The notes: generated by a model from the sequence alone, not told the origin. A stretch of DNA of 64,000 nt from Cellulomonas chitinilytica (GCF_016862675.1 NZ_BONK01000013.1:1-64000), one strand, 5' to 3'; counted from the first letter of the stretch, positions 9,170-17,806 are shown. Numbers and translations are program-made.

Positions 9170-9274
9170 TAAGTCCGCGAGGGACCTTGTGCCCATGCGC
9201 CCCCCGGGTGAGTCGTGCACACGGCGCCCCTTGACCGGTCGGCGCACAATGACCTCGTCGACAGGAGGCAGACG

Positions 9275-10054
9275 ATGGACAAGGTTGTCCGTTCCGCCGT
9301 CGAGGCGGTCTCCGACATCCCCGACGGGGCGACCCTCGCGGTCGGTGGATTCGGTCTGTGCGGTATCCCGAGCGTGCTGATCCGCGCTCTGCTCGACTCC
9401 GGGGTCAAGGACCTGGAGGTGGTCAGCAACAACTGCGGCGTGGACGACTGGGGGCTCGGCCTGCTGCTGCAGGAGCGCCGGGTCCGGCGTGTCGTCGCGT
9501 CGTACGTGGGCGAGAACAAGGAGTTCGCCCGGCAGTACCTGGCCGGTGAGCTCGAGGTCGAGCTGACGCCGCAGGGCACGCTCGCCGAGCGGCTCCGTGC
9601 AGGTGGGAGCGGCATCGCCGCGTTCTACACGCGGACCGGTGTGGGCACCCAGGTCGCGGAGGGCGGCCTGCCGTGGCGGTACGACGCCGACGGGGGAGTC
9701 GCGGTCGCGTCACCGCCGAAGCCGGTCGAGACGTTCGTGATCCGGGGCGAGCCGCAGGAGTTCGTCCGCGAGGAGGCGATCACCGCCGACTTCTCGCTCG
9801 TGCGCGCCGCCGTGGGCGACCGTGCGGGCAACCTCGTGTTCCGCTCGTCGGCCCGGAACTTCAACCCGCTGTGCGCGGCGGCCGGTCGGGTCGCGGTCGC
9901 GGAGGTCGAGCGTCTCTTGGACGTCGGCGACCTGGACCCCGACGCGATCCACCTGCCCGGGATCTTCGTCGACCGGGTCGTCGAGCTGACGCCCGAGCAG
10001 GCCGCGGAGAAGCGCATCGAACGCCGCACGCTGCGGGTGGGGAGCGCGTCATGA
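9275..10054 (+). CDS. scoA: 3-oxoacid CoA-transferase subunit A
   Basis: The 259-residue alpha chain of a succinyl-CoA:3-oxoacid CoA-transferase moves CoA from succinyl-CoA to acetoacetate or a related 3-oxoacid. It shows the N-terminal [10 protein letters not shown] glycine-rich segment (about 26-35), the [20 protein letters not shown] block and the TRTGVGT region typical of SCOT alpha chains. The ATG at 9275 follows AGGAGGCAG, a strong ribosome binding site. Its stop overlaps the next start as ATGA. Confidence 0.88.
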   Translation: MDKVVRSAVEAVSDIPDGATLAVGGFGLCGIPSVLIRALLDSGVKDLEVVSNNCGVDDWGLGLLLQERRVRRVVASYVGENKEFARQYLAGELEVELTPQGTLAERLRAGGSGIAAFYTRTGVGTQVAEGGLPWRYDADGGVAVASPPKPVETFVIRGEPQEFVREEAITADFSLVRAAVGDRAGNLVFRSSARNFNPLCAAAGRVAVAEVERLLDVGDLDPDAIHLPGIFVDRVVELTPEQAAEKRIERRTLRVGSAS

Positions 10055-10707
10055 CCCTGACCCGTGAGCAGATGGCGGCCCGCGCCGCCCAGGAGCTGCC
10101 CGACGGCTCCTACGTCAACCTCGGCATCGGCCTGCCGACCCTCGTGCCGAACTACCTGCCGCCCGGCGTCGAGCTGGTGCTGCAGTCGGAGAACGGCGTG
10201 CTCGGCGTCGGCCCGTACCCGGACGACGAGGAGGTCGACCCCGACCTCATCAACGCCGGCAAGGAGACGATCACCGTCGGCCCCGGGGCGTCGTACTTCG
10301 ACTCCGCCACGAGCTTCGCGATGATCCGCGGCGGCAAGGTCGACGTCGCCGTCCTCGGCGCCATGCAGGTCTCCGCCGGCGGGGACATCGCGAACTGGAT
10401 GATCCCCGGGAAGATGGTCAAGGGCATGGGCGGCGCGATGGACCTCGTGCACGGCGCCCGCCGGATCGTCGTGCTCATGGAGCACGTCGCGCGCGACGGG
10501 TCCGCGAAGGTGCTGCCCGAGTGCACGCTGCCGCTGACCGGCAAGGGCGTCGTGCACCGCATCATCACGGACCTCGCGGTGATCGACGTGACCGGCGACG
10601 GGCTCGTGCTGCGCGAACGCGCGCCGGGGGTCACGGTCGACGAGATCGTGGCGGCGACGCCGGTCCCGCTCGGTGCGGGCGACGTGCCGGAGATGGTGCT
10701 CTCATGA
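10051..10707 (+). CDS. scoB: 3-oxoacid CoA-transferase subunit B
   Basis: The 218-residue beta chain carries the catalytic glutamate in SENGVLGVG (Glu47), which forms the glutamyl-CoA thioester intermediate, and the conserved [15 protein letters not shown] and [20 protein letters not shown] blocks. Start ATG 10051 overlaps the subunit A stop (ATGA), and the stop overlaps the thiolase start in the same way, so A, B and thiolase form one coupled operon. Confidence 0.9.
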   Translation: MTLTREQMAARAAQELPDGSYVNLGIGLPTLVPNYLPPGVELVLQSENGVLGVGPYPDDEEVDPDLINAGKETITVGPGASYFDSATSFAMIRGGKVDVAVLGAMQVSAGGDIANWMIPGKMVKGMGGAMDLVHGARRIVVLMEHVARDGSAKVLPECTLPLTGKGVVHRIITDLAVIDVTGDGLVLRERAPGVTVDEIVAATPVPLGAGDVPEMVLS

Positions 10708-11897
10708 CCGAGCGCGAGGTGGTGCTGCTGTCCTTCGCCCGGACGCCGATGGCGCGGCTCAACGGCGCCCTGTCCGGCCTGCGGGCCGCCGAGCTGGGGG
10801 CCGCCGCGATCCGCGAGGCGCTCGTCCGCGCCGACGTGCCCGCCGGCCTGGTCGACCAGGTGGTCATGGGCCAGGTCGTGCAGGCCGGCGCCGGGCAGAA
10901 CCCCGCCCGGCAGGCCGCGCACCTGGCCGGCCTGCCGTGGACGGTCCCGGCGACGACCGTCAACAAGGTGTGCCTCAGCGGCCTGACCGCGATCGTCGAC
11001 GCCGCCCGGCTGATCCGCACCGGCGAGGCGGACGTCGTGGTCGCCGGCGGGCAGGAGTCGATGAGCCAGGCGCCGCACCTGCTGCCCGGCTCGCGCCGCG
11101 GCTGGACGTACGGCGACCTGCAGGCCGTCGACTCCCTCGCGTGGGACGGGCTCACCGACGCGTTCGACCACGAGTCGATGGGGGCGTCGACCGAGCGCGG
11201 CAACGCGTCGCTGGGGATCGGTCGGCGCGCGCAGGACGAGGTCGCCGTGGCGAGCCACCGGCGCGCGGCCGCCGCCGTCGCCTCCGGGGTGTTCGCCGCC
11301 GAGATCGTCGCCGTCGACGTGCCGCAGCGACGCGGCTCGCCGGTCCGGGTCGACGCCGACGAGGGGATCCGGCCCGACACGTCCGTCGAGTCGCTCGCGG
11401 CGCTGCGGCCGGCGTTCACGGCCGACGGGACCCTCACCGCGGGCAACGCGTCGCCGCTCACCGACGGGGCCGCGGCCGTCGTCGTCGCCGCCCGGGACGT
11501 CGCCGAGTCGCGCGGCCTGCCGTGGCTCGCCTCCGTGGGGGCGTCAGGACAGGTCGCCGGCCCGGACACCTCGCTGCACTCGCAGCCGTCCGCCGCGATC
11601 ACCGCCGCCCTCAAGCGGGCGGGATGGTCGCTGTCGGACGTCGACCTCCTGGAGATCAACGAGGCGTTCGGGTCCGTCGTCGTGCAGTCCCTCGCCGACC
11701 TCGACTACCCGCTCGACCGGACGAACATCCACGGCGGAGCGATCGCCCTCGGGCACCCCATCGGGGCGTCCGGGGCCCGTCTGGCCGGGCACGCCGCCAC
11801 GGAGCTCGCCCGGCGCGGGCACGGGCGGGCCGCCGTCGCGCTGTGCGGCGGGGGAGGGCAGGGCGAGGCGCTGCTGCTCTGGCGGGACGCCGACTGA
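10704..11897 (+). CDS. Acetyl-CoA C-acetyltransferase (thiolase)
   Basis: This 397-residue thiolase II-type enzyme carries the acylation Cys90 (NKVCLSG), the catalytic His351 (GHPIGASG) and the second Cys381 ([11 protein letters not shown]). With the CoA-transferase just upstream it would split acetoacetyl-CoA into two acetyl-CoA, the last step of leucine/ketone-body use; the reverse reaction is also possible. A NINEAF-type motif appears as [10 protein letters not shown]. The start at 10704 overlaps the scoB stop. The gene ends 20 bp from the convergent SLOG gene. Confidence 0.9.
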   Translation: MTEREVVLLSFARTPMARLNGALSGLRAAELGAAAIREALVRADVPAGLVDQVVMGQVVQAGAGQNPARQAAHLAGLPWTVPATTVNKVCLSGLTAIVDAARLIRTGEADVVVAGGQESMSQAPHLLPGSRRGWTYGDLQAVDSLAWDGLTDAFDHESMGASTERGNASLGIGRRAQDEVAVASHRRAAAAVASGVFAAEIVAVDVPQRRGSPVRVDADEGIRPDTSVESLAALRPAFTADGTLTAGNASPLTDGAAAVVVAARDVAESRGLPWLASVGASGQVAGPDTSLHSQPSAAITAALKRAGWSLSDVDLLEINEAFGSVVVQSLADLDYPLDRTNIHGGAIALGHPIGASGARLAGHAATELARRGHGRAAVALCGGGGQGEALLLWRDAD

Positions 11898-11917
11898 CGG
11901 GTGCGCGACGAACGGCG

Positions 11918-12553
11918 TCAGCGCTCCCGGGCATGGAGGCCGACGTCGTCGAGCGCCGACAGGGCCAGCGAGCCGTACGCCCGGCCCACGAGGCCCCGCC
12001 CCCGGGCGTCCGCGTCCGGCGCGGGGAGCGCGTCGGTCGGCAGCGCCCGGTCCCGCGCGACACGTCCGGCCATGCCCCCGGGCGTGACGAAGGCGAAGAA
12101 CGGCACCCGCGGCGTCCGTCCGGCGAGCAGCTCGAGCTCGACGGCGATCCCGTCCATCCCCCCGACGAAGAACGCCGCGGCGAGGTCGTGAGCCCCGATC
12201 ATCGCGGCCCGCATCGAGCCGAGGCTCGCGTCCCGACCGTCCTCGCCCGCGACCATGTGCAGGTGGGCACGGTGCTCCGTGACCAGGCGACGGACCTCGT
12301 CGGTGATGCTGGACGCGAAGACCTCGGACTGCCACACGTGCACCTGCTCCCCAGCGTCGAGCAGCGCCGCGAGCTGCAGCACGACCGGGCTGATCGTCGG
12401 GTGCCCGCCGAAGACGAGGTCGGCGCCGCTGCGCAGGACGGCCTCGACGGTGGACGAGGTCGCGGCGAGGATGTCGCCCGGGTAGAACGGGCGGACGGCG
12501 TCGCCGCGCGCGTCGGCGCTCGGGATGCCGGCGGAGAGCAGGACGGCGCTCAT
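11918..12553 (-). CDS. SLOG-domain protein, partner of the TIR gene
   Basis: The 211-residue protein is a single Rossmann-like domain without effector or membrane segments. Motifs of the SLOG (SMF/DprA-LOG) superfamily are visible: a first strand MSAVLLSAGIPS, LVFGGHPTISP near 47-56 (glycine-rich nucleotide loop), and FFVGGMDGIAVELEL near 128-142, which matches the GG.G...E signature of LOG-type proteins. SLOG domains bind nucleotide ligands such as ADP-ribose derivatives, and one is the sensor in the Thoeris effector ThsA. The ATG (12553) overlaps the TIR gene stop as ATGA, so the two are made together. Proposed role: sensor or modulator of a nucleotide made by the TIR protein. This role is inferred. 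Confidence 0.72.
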   Translation of the reverse strand: MSAVLLSAGIPSADARGDAVRPFYPGDILAATSSTVEAVLRSGADLVFGGHPTISPVVLQLAALLDAGEQVHVWQSEVFASSITDEVRRLVTEHRAHLHMVAGEDGRDASLGSMRAAMIGAHDLAAAFFVGGMDGIAVELELLAGRTPRVPFFAFVTPGGMAGRVARDRALPTDALPAPDADARGRGLVGRAYGSLALSALDDVGLHARER

Positions 12554-13749
12554 CCCCGCAGCCTCTTGGACAGCAGCATCACGGGCGTCGACCGCACCGC
12601 ACGATGCCGGCTGAGCCACCGCATCAGCCGGGCGCGTTCCTCGTCGGCGTCCTTCGTCGGGTGGACCACCCAGCCACGGGGCCTGGCGCCCGTGGGCCCC
12701 GCGTGACGACGCCGGAGCAGGTCGGCGGTGCGCAGGTCGGCCGGCAGCGGCGCGCGTGGCGTCACGAGGAGGGCCTCGCGCTGCGTGCCACGCTCCGCGA
12801 GCAGGGACCACTCGTCCGCCGCCGAGACACGGAACCCGAGGTCGTGGAGCTGGTCCGACACGTCGACCATGGTGCTCTCCCGGCGCAGGCGGGTCGCGGC
12901 GGCGTGACGTCGCTCGATCTCCGACAGGACCGCCTGCAGGGCCGGTCCGGTGAGCCGGGCGTCGTGGCCGGTCCCCGTGAGCTCGTCGGGCCGCAGCCTC
13001 CGGCGGAACGCGTCGTGCAGCGCAGGGAACAGCCCGCTCGCCGGGGTGCCCGGGAACGCGAGGCCCATCAGCCCGTAGCGGTGGCGCAGCGCGAACGCGA
13101 TCTCGTGCTCGACCCACGCGCTGGTCGTCGCGTCGGGCGACTCCAGGAGCAGCACGAACGCCTTGTCGGCGAGCTCGAGGTCCACCCGACGCTGGACGTC
13201 CTCCGCCGGCGGGATGCTGTACCTGTCGAGGAACACGTCCCACCTGTCGTCGTCGAGCGCCCGGCGGACCTGCTCGGCGATCGTGGTGGCGTCGGTCCGG
13301 CGGTAGGAGACGAACACCCGGCGGTCCTTCTCGGACAGGCCGACGAGCCGCAGGACGGCGTCCGCCAGCGGGCCGGCGGGGTCGCCGCTGCGCCACTCGT
13401 ACCCGTTGAGCTCGTGCAACGCCTCCGGTGCCTGCTCATGGAACACGGTGCTGTCGGAGACCACCGGCAGGAGCGCGACGTAGCGGGCACGTGAGGGTGC
13501 GACGGCCGCCGCGATCCCCGGGTCGTGCGCCGTCGCCGGACCGCCGCCGAGCACCACGGCGACCGTCGGCGGGTCCGCGGGGTCCGCGGGGCGGGTCAGC
13601 AGACCGCTGTCCGTGGTCACGTCGAGCGTCGTGCGACGGTTGCCCGCGACGAGCGCGCTCTCGCGGAGCGCCGCCTCGAGCGGGCCGACGTCGTCGTGAC
13701 GGTCCGCCGTGAGGATCACGACCCGGTAGGTCGCCGCAGGCGACGGCAT
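12550..13749 (-). CDS. TIR-domain protein
   Basis: The 399-residue protein has a TIR domain at about 143-235. It begins RRVFVSYRRTDA, has DVFLDRYSIPPAEDV as the box-2/BB-loop region, and SAWVEHEI, which matches the SxWCxxE pattern and places a catalytic-type Glu at 216, as in NAD-cleaving TIRs. Residues 1-140 form a second alpha/beta unit (TVAVVLGGG near 62-70, SRARYVALLPVVSD near 86-99) that I cannot assign. The C-terminus (about 290-399) is another unassigned region. It overlaps the SLOG start and follows the second deoxyribosyltransferase-like gene by 74 bp. Likely a NADase or a producer of a cyclic-ADP-ribose signal; not demonstrated. Confidence 0.8.
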   Translation of the reverse strand: MPSPAATYRVVILTADRHDDVGPLEAALRESALVAGNRRTTLDVTTDSGLLTRPADPADPPTVAVVLGGGPATAHDPGIAAAVAPSRARYVALLPVVSDSTVFHEQAPEALHELNGYEWRSGDPAGPLADAVLRLVGLSEKDRRVFVSYRRTDATTIAEQVRRALDDDRWDVFLDRYSIPPAEDVQRRVDLELADKAFVLLLESPDATTSAWVEHEIAFALRHRYGLMGLAFPGTPASGLFPALHDAFRRRLRPDELTGTGHDARLTGPALQAVLSEIERRHAAATRLRRESTMVDVSDQLHDLGFRVSAADEWSLLAERGTQREALLVTPRAPLPADLRTADLLRRRHAGPTGARPRGWVVHPTKDADEERARLMRWLSRHRAVRSTPVMLLSKRLRG

Positions 13750-13823
13750 CAGTCGTCCCGGGCCGGAGCGGCGTCGACCACCATGCGTGCCCCCGTCCCC
13801 GACGCGCGTCGCGCCGCCAGCGG

Positions 13824-14357
13824 CTACGCGTCGTGCCGCTCGACCAGTCCCAGGTCGCGCCGGAACCAGTCCTCCACCTGCGTCTGGACCGAGCCCGGCA
13901 CGTCGTAGGCGTCGAACTCACGCGTCAGCCGGTGCCGCAGGACGGTCGGGAGTGCCGGTCGTCGGTGCTCCACCAGGATGAGGCAGCGACGACCCGAGCT
14001 CAACGCGAAGCCGAGCTCGACCATGACGTTCGCGTCGCACCGGCCGTCGATCTCCTCGAGCACGGCGACGACGAGGTCGCTGTTGTGCAGGCACAGCGCG
14101 ACGTTGGCCCACAGCTCGCCGGTGTAGTCACGGTCGTCCGCCCGGACCACGTCCCGGCCGAACCTCGCCCCGGCGGACCGCACGCCGGCGTCGATCCCCC
14201 GGAGCACCGCGGAGCCCCCGAACCGCATGAGCAGGAGGACGGTCGGCTCGGGATGGTGCGCCCGGTAGGCGGCGTCCGCGTGCTCGCGCGGCGTCTCCCC
14301 GAGGAGCCTGACGCTGCTCGGGGACGTCCCCCCGGGGTTCTCGTTCTCCCTGTCCAC
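13824..14357 (-). CDS. Nucleoside deoxyribosyltransferase/TIR-like small protein
   Basis: This 177-residue protein has a core from TVLLLMRFGGS (about 39) through LWANVALCLHNSDLVVAVLEEI (about 82-103) to ANVMVELGFALSSGR (109-123). The N-V-x-x-E-L-G-x-A pattern is the signature helix of nucleoside 2-deoxyribosyltransferase-like (DRHyd) domains related to TIR, with Glu114 in the catalytic position. It shares this motif with the upstream gene. I used GTG 14357 as the start; two other in-frame GTGs lie further upstream and would overlap the preceding gene. Second gene of the operon; role presumed to be nucleotide cleavage or sensing. Confidence 0.6.
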   Translation of the reverse strand: MDRENENPGGTSPSSVRLLGETPREHADAAYRAHHPEPTVLLLMRFGGSAVLRGIDAGVRSAGARFGRDVVRADDRDYTGELWANVALCLHNSDLVVAVLEEIDGRCDANVMVELGFALSSGRRCLILVEHRRPALPTVLRHRLTREFDAYDVPGSVQTQVEDWFRRDLGLVERHDA

Positions 14358-14412
14358 GACGTCGCGAGTCTGCCGTGGATGCGGGCGCGGCGGGCTGCGA
14401 CGCACCGGCGGC

Positions 14413-15738
14413 TCAGGCAGGTCGTGCGGCACGGAGGTCGGCGACGAGCTCGAGCACCCAGCCCGCGTCCTCGCCGCGCGCGACCATGGCGTCCGCGACC
14501 CATCCGAGGTCCCTCGCCGTCGTCTCCGGCTCGAACTCGTCGCGGACCACCGCGAGGGCGTGCTCCAGCGCCCGCTCGGCCCGCTCCCGGTCACCGGCGA
14601 GCACGGCGAGGCCCAGGTCGCTCGCGTGGTCCCAGTAGTCCGGGTCGCGGTCCGAGCCGTCGAGCCGTCGCTCGGCGGCGAACCGGACCACGGGCAGGAA
14701 CCGGTCCAGGCGGGGGTCGACCGGGTCCGTGAGGGACATGAGGGTGACGGCGTTGATGCCGGGGTACGGGTCGCGCCAGTCCACCTCGAAGCCCCGCACG
14801 TACGCGTCGATCGCCTGCGAGAGGAGACCCGCGCGGCGCCGGCTCGACGTCTCGCGGCTCCACCGGTCCTTGTAGACGCGTCCGAGCAGCCCGTACGTCT
14901 CGCTGCTGGGTCGCTCCCGCAGGAGGGTCTGCAGCACGTGCTCGGCGTCGGCGTCCCTGCCGACGCGGTTGAGGGCGAGGCCGAGCTGCTCCTGGACCAG
15001 GCGGGTGGCCCGCGCGGGCTGCGACAGGCTCTCGACGAGGCGGACCATGTCGTCCCACGCCGAGCACGACCGGTAGGCGACCAGGAGCGCCACGGCGGTC
15101 GAGACGTCGAGGTCACGGCCCTGCCCGAGCTCCTCCTCGACGGACCTCACCGCGGCGCCGCCGATCCGCGCGGCGTGGTCCAGCCGCCTGCGCAGGTCCT
15201 CGTCCCGGTCGGCGTGCTCGCGGAACGCGTCGATCCGTTCGTGGTCCACCTCGGGCACGGCGAGCCCGGTGACGAGCTGGTGGACGGGGCTGTCGGTCCT
15301 CGCCTCGCGTGCGGTGACGAGCCGGGCGGTGAGCAGGTCCGTCGTCGCAGCGACGTCCGTCGGCGTCCCGTCGCGGTCGACGGGGTACTGGAGCGCCGAG
15401 ATCGGTGCGACGTCCAGCGGCAGGCTCCAGCCCTTCCGGAAGACGGGCACGGTGCTGTACGGCCGCAGCCCGTGCCGGACCCCGAGCTCGTAGTACACGT
15501 TCGGGTTCCCCGTCGAGAGGTCCGCCACGGCGAACTCGCACAGGACGAGCTGCTCGAACATCGTCTTGTGGAAGATGCCGCCGGTGAGGTCCTCGTCGGC
15601 CCGCACGGGGCTCATCCCGGCGGCCTCGATCGCGGGGATGATGAGCTGCCGGTACACGGCGGCGAAGTCGACGAGCTGGCCGTCGCTGTCCCGCGTCGCG
15701 CGGAACGGCATCAGCACGAAGCACAGCGGTCGCCTCAT
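14413..15738 (-). CDS. Deoxyribosyltransferase-like/TPR protein of TRAFs-binding (ASK1-type) architecture
   Basis: The 441-residue protein has an N-terminal alpha/beta domain of about 125 residues: FVLMPF at 7-12, an RADEDLTGGIFHKTMFEQL segment, then ADLSTGNPNVYYELGVRHG with the signature Glu84. From about 150 to the end it is alpha-helical with repeated helix pairs (for example LGLALNRVGRDADAEHVLQ and YGLLGRVYKDRWSRE), a TPR-like array. This matches bacterial proteins named TRAFs-binding domain-containing, whose layout parallels the N-terminal half of eukaryotic ASK (MAP3K5) kinases. First gene of the operon, 55 bp before the next. Probably a scaffold or sensor that couples a nucleotide-processing domain to partner proteins. 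Confidence 0.72.
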   Translation of the reverse strand: MRRPLCFVLMPFRATRDSDGQLVDFAAVYRQLIIPAIEAAGMSPVRADEDLTGGIFHKTMFEQLVLCEFAVADLSTGNPNVYYELGVRHGLRPYSTVPVFRKGWSLPLDVAPISALQYPVDRDGTPTDVAATTDLLTARLVTAREARTDSPVHQLVTGLAVPEVDHERIDAFREHADRDEDLRRRLDHAARIGGAAVRSVEEELGQGRDLDVSTAVALLVAYRSCSAWDDMVRLVESLSQPARATRLVQEQLGLALNRVGRDADAEHVLQTLLRERPSSETYGLLGRVYKDRWSRETSSRRRAGLLSQAIDAYVRGFEVDWRDPYPGINAVTLMSLTDPVDPRLDRFLPVVRFAAERRLDGSDRDPDYWDHASDLGLAVLAGDRERAERALEHALAVVRDEFEPETTARDLGWVADAMVARGEDAGWVLELVADLRAARPA

Positions 15739-15791
15739 CGTCGGGTCAGGACGACGGGGTTGCCCACAGCGCCTCCATGGAGCCCTCAGGA

Positions 15792-15819
15792 CCGGATGAC
15801 GCGAGGATCCCGCATCCGG
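15792..15819. promoter_or_regulatory. Inverted repeat in the TIR/SLOG operon promoter region
   Basis: Perfect 7-base arms CCGGATG (15792-15798) and CATCCGG (15813-15819) with a 14-base spacer lie in the 155-bp gap between the conflict operon and the divergent AraC gene. It could be an operator for either side, including autoregulation by the AraC protein. Confidence 0.3.
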
Positions 15820-15879
15820 CTGCGCGCTGCATCTCCGGCCTGACGGGCGGCCGGCGGCCGGGCTGTCGGACGACCGGTC

Positions 15880-15885
15880 TACCCT
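15880..15885 (+). promoter_or_regulatory. -10 element of the AraC-type gene
   Basis: TACCCT lies eight bases before the ATG at 15894, implying a leaderless or near-leaderless transcript. No convincing -35 is seen. Confidence 0.35.
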
Positions 15886-15893
15886 CGGGGTCC

Positions 15894-16574
15894 ATGAGCT
15901 TCCTCTACGAGGAACGCACATCGTCGTCGCCCTACGTGGACGTCGTCTGGCAGACGCGTGACGTCAGCGACGGCACGTACCTCGCGTCCGCGGACGCCTG
16001 CTGGGACATGATCTTCACGGTCGGCCCCGACGGCTCGCGGCGCGCGCTGCTGTGCGGCCCGGCGTCCCGCCCGGTCGAGGTCCCGTACGTGGCGGGCAAC
16101 CTCAACGTCGGGGTCAGGTTCGCGCCCGGGGCCTTCTTCACGCACGTACCGGCCCGCACGCTGTGCGACCGCACCGTCCTCCTGCCGATGCCCGACGCGG
16201 GGCACTTCGAGCTCGCCGGTGCCGGCTGGCCGTTCCCGGGCTACGGCGACGTCGACGACCTCGCCGACGCGTTCGGGCGGCACGGTCTGCTCCGGCTCGA
16301 CGAGGTCGTCGGCGCCGCGCTCGACGGCGGTGCGCCGCACCTGTCCGCCCGCACCGTGGAACGCCACTTCACGCACGCCACCGGCCTCAGCCCAGGGCAC
16401 GTCCGGCAGATCACTCGGGCCCGCGCCGCCGTCGCGCGGCTCCAGCAGGGCCGCGCGATCGCGGACGTCGCGCACGACCTCGGGTACGCCGACCAGTCCC
16501 ACCTCACGCGCGACCTCAAGCGCCTCACCGGGTACACGCCGGGCCAGTCGCAGGGGCGGTCCGAACCCGTCTGA
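15894..16574 (+). CDS. AraC-family transcriptional regulator
   Basis: The 226-residue regulator has an N-terminal sensor region (about 1-120, with DMIFTVGPDGSRRALLCGPA) like the DUF6597-type domain of small AraC regulators, and a C-terminal double helix-turn-helix (about 140-220). LSARTVERHFTHATGLSPGH and IADVAHDLGYADQSHLTRDL are the two recognition segments. The epoxide hydrolase gene starts 92 bp downstream on the same strand, so it is the likeliest target. The upstream side faces the TIR/SLOG operon. Confidence 0.82.
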   Translation: MSFLYEERTSSSPYVDVVWQTRDVSDGTYLASADACWDMIFTVGPDGSRRALLCGPASRPVEVPYVAGNLNVGVRFAPGAFFTHVPARTLCDRTVLLPMPDAGHFELAGAGWPFPGYGDVDDLADAFGRHGLLRLDEVVGAALDGGAPHLSARTVERHFTHATGLSPGHVRQITRARAAVARLQQGRAIADVAHDLGYADQSHLTRDLKRLTGYTPGQSQGRSEPV

Positions 16575-16666
16575 CGACTGTCGCGCAGGTTCAAGACGGC
16601 GCGCGACGGGACCGGTTCGCTGGTGGCCGAGACCCGTGAGCACCTGCGTGAGAGAGGACCGGCCCG

Positions 16667-17806
16667 ATGGACATCCGCCCCTACGAGATCGCCGTCCCGC
16701 AGGACGACCTCGACGACCTGCACGACCGGCTCGCCCGGACGCGCTGGCCTGCCGCGCTGACCGGCGGCTGGGAGCGTGGCACCCCCGTCGACTACGCCCG
16801 TGACCTGGCCGAGCGCTGGCGCACGGCGTACGACTGGCGTGCCCACGAGCGGCGCCTGAACGCCATGCCGCAGTTCCTCGCCGACGTCGACGGCCAGCCC
16901 CTGCACGGCCTGCACGTGCGCGCCGAGCGCGGCGACGCCACCCCGCTCCTGCTGTGCCACGGCTACCCCTCGAACCTCGTCGAGTTCGCCCGCCTCGCCC
17001 CGCTGCTCGCCGCGCCGCCCGACGGCACACCGGCGTTCCACGTCGTCGTCCCGTCCATCCCCGGCTTCGGGCTGTCCACCCCGCTCACCGGGCACGGCTG
17101 GGACATCGCCCGGACCGCCGACGCGTTCGACCGGCTCATGCGCGAGCTCGGCTACGAGCGGTACACGGTGTTCGGCGAGGACGTCGGCGCGGGCGTGGTC
17201 GACCAGCTCTGCCTCGACGCCGGTGAGCGCGTCGTCGCGGCGCTGTGCGCGACGGACCCGGGCGCGATCGCGACCCAGTACACCCCGCCGACCGACCACC
17301 TCAGCGACGAGGAACGCGCGGAGCACGACCGCCTGAAGGCGGCCCGGTCGGAGGACTTCGGCTACCTGGCCGTGCAGACGACGCGGCCCCTGAGCGTCGC
17401 CTACGGCCTCACCGACTCGCCGGCGATGCAGCTCACGTGGATCGTCGAGAAGTTCCAGGAGTGGACGGACCCGACACGCACCTCGCCCGACGACGCCGTC
17501 GACGTCGACGACCTGCTGACCCTCGTGACGGTGTCCTGGTTCGGGCGGGCCGGCGACGGTGCCGCGAACATGCTGTACGAGGCGGCGCACGCGGCCGCCG
17601 CGTGGGGTCGGACCCACGACCGGCCGCTCGGCATGGCCGCGTTCGGCGAGGAGCCGCTCATGCGGCGCATCCTCGACCCCGGTGGACGGCTCGCGTACTG
17701 GGGCGAGCACCCGCGCGGCGGTCACTTCCCGGCGATGGAGGTCGTCGACGACCTCGCGCAGGACATCCGGGCGTTCCTGGGGGAGCGCAGGCTCGCGGCC
17801 GTGTGA
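16667..17806 (+). CDS. Epoxide hydrolase family protein
   Basis: A 379-residue alpha/beta hydrolase with the N-terminal lid domain typical of microsomal-type epoxide hydrolases (about 1-95, starting IRPYEIAVPQDDLDDLHDRL). The oxyanion motif HGYPSN is at 98-103; the nucleophile is an Asp in GEDVGAG (Asp172), as in epoxide hydrolases rather than a Ser; the charge-relay His353 is in HFPAME. It opens epoxides to diols in the cytoplasm; xenobiotic or lipid epoxides are possible substrates. An ATG with GAGAGGACC upstream fixes the start. A 405-bp non-coding stretch follows. Confidence 0.85.
   Translation: MDIRPYEIAVPQDDLDDLHDRLARTRWPAALTGGWERGTPVDYARDLAERWRTAYDWRAHERRLNAMPQFLADVDGQPLHGLHVRAERGDATPLLLCHGYPSNLVEFARLAPLLAAPPDGTPAFHVVVPSIPGFGLSTPLTGHGWDIARTADAFDRLMRELGYERYTVFGEDVGAGVVDQLCLDAGERVVAALCATDPGAIATQYTPPTDHLSDEERAEHDRLKAARSEDFGYLAVQTTRPLSVAYGLTDSPAMQLTWIVEKFQEWTDPTRTSPDDAVDVDDLLTLVTVSWFGRAGDGAANMLYEAAHAAAAWGRTHDRPLGMAAFGEEPLMRRILDPGGRLAYWGEHPRGGHFPAMEVVDDLAQDIRAFLGERRLAAV

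Noticed and set aside
9231..9236. TTGACC as -35 of the CoA-transferase operon
   Set aside because: No reasonable -10 hexamer is found 16-19 bp downstream.
11918..15738. Naming the four-gene locus Thoeris
   Set aside because: Thoeris needs a SIR2-SLOG or macro-membrane ThsA effector. Here SLOG is alone and no SIR2, macro or membrane domain is encoded, so the locus is only described as TIR/SLOG-containing.
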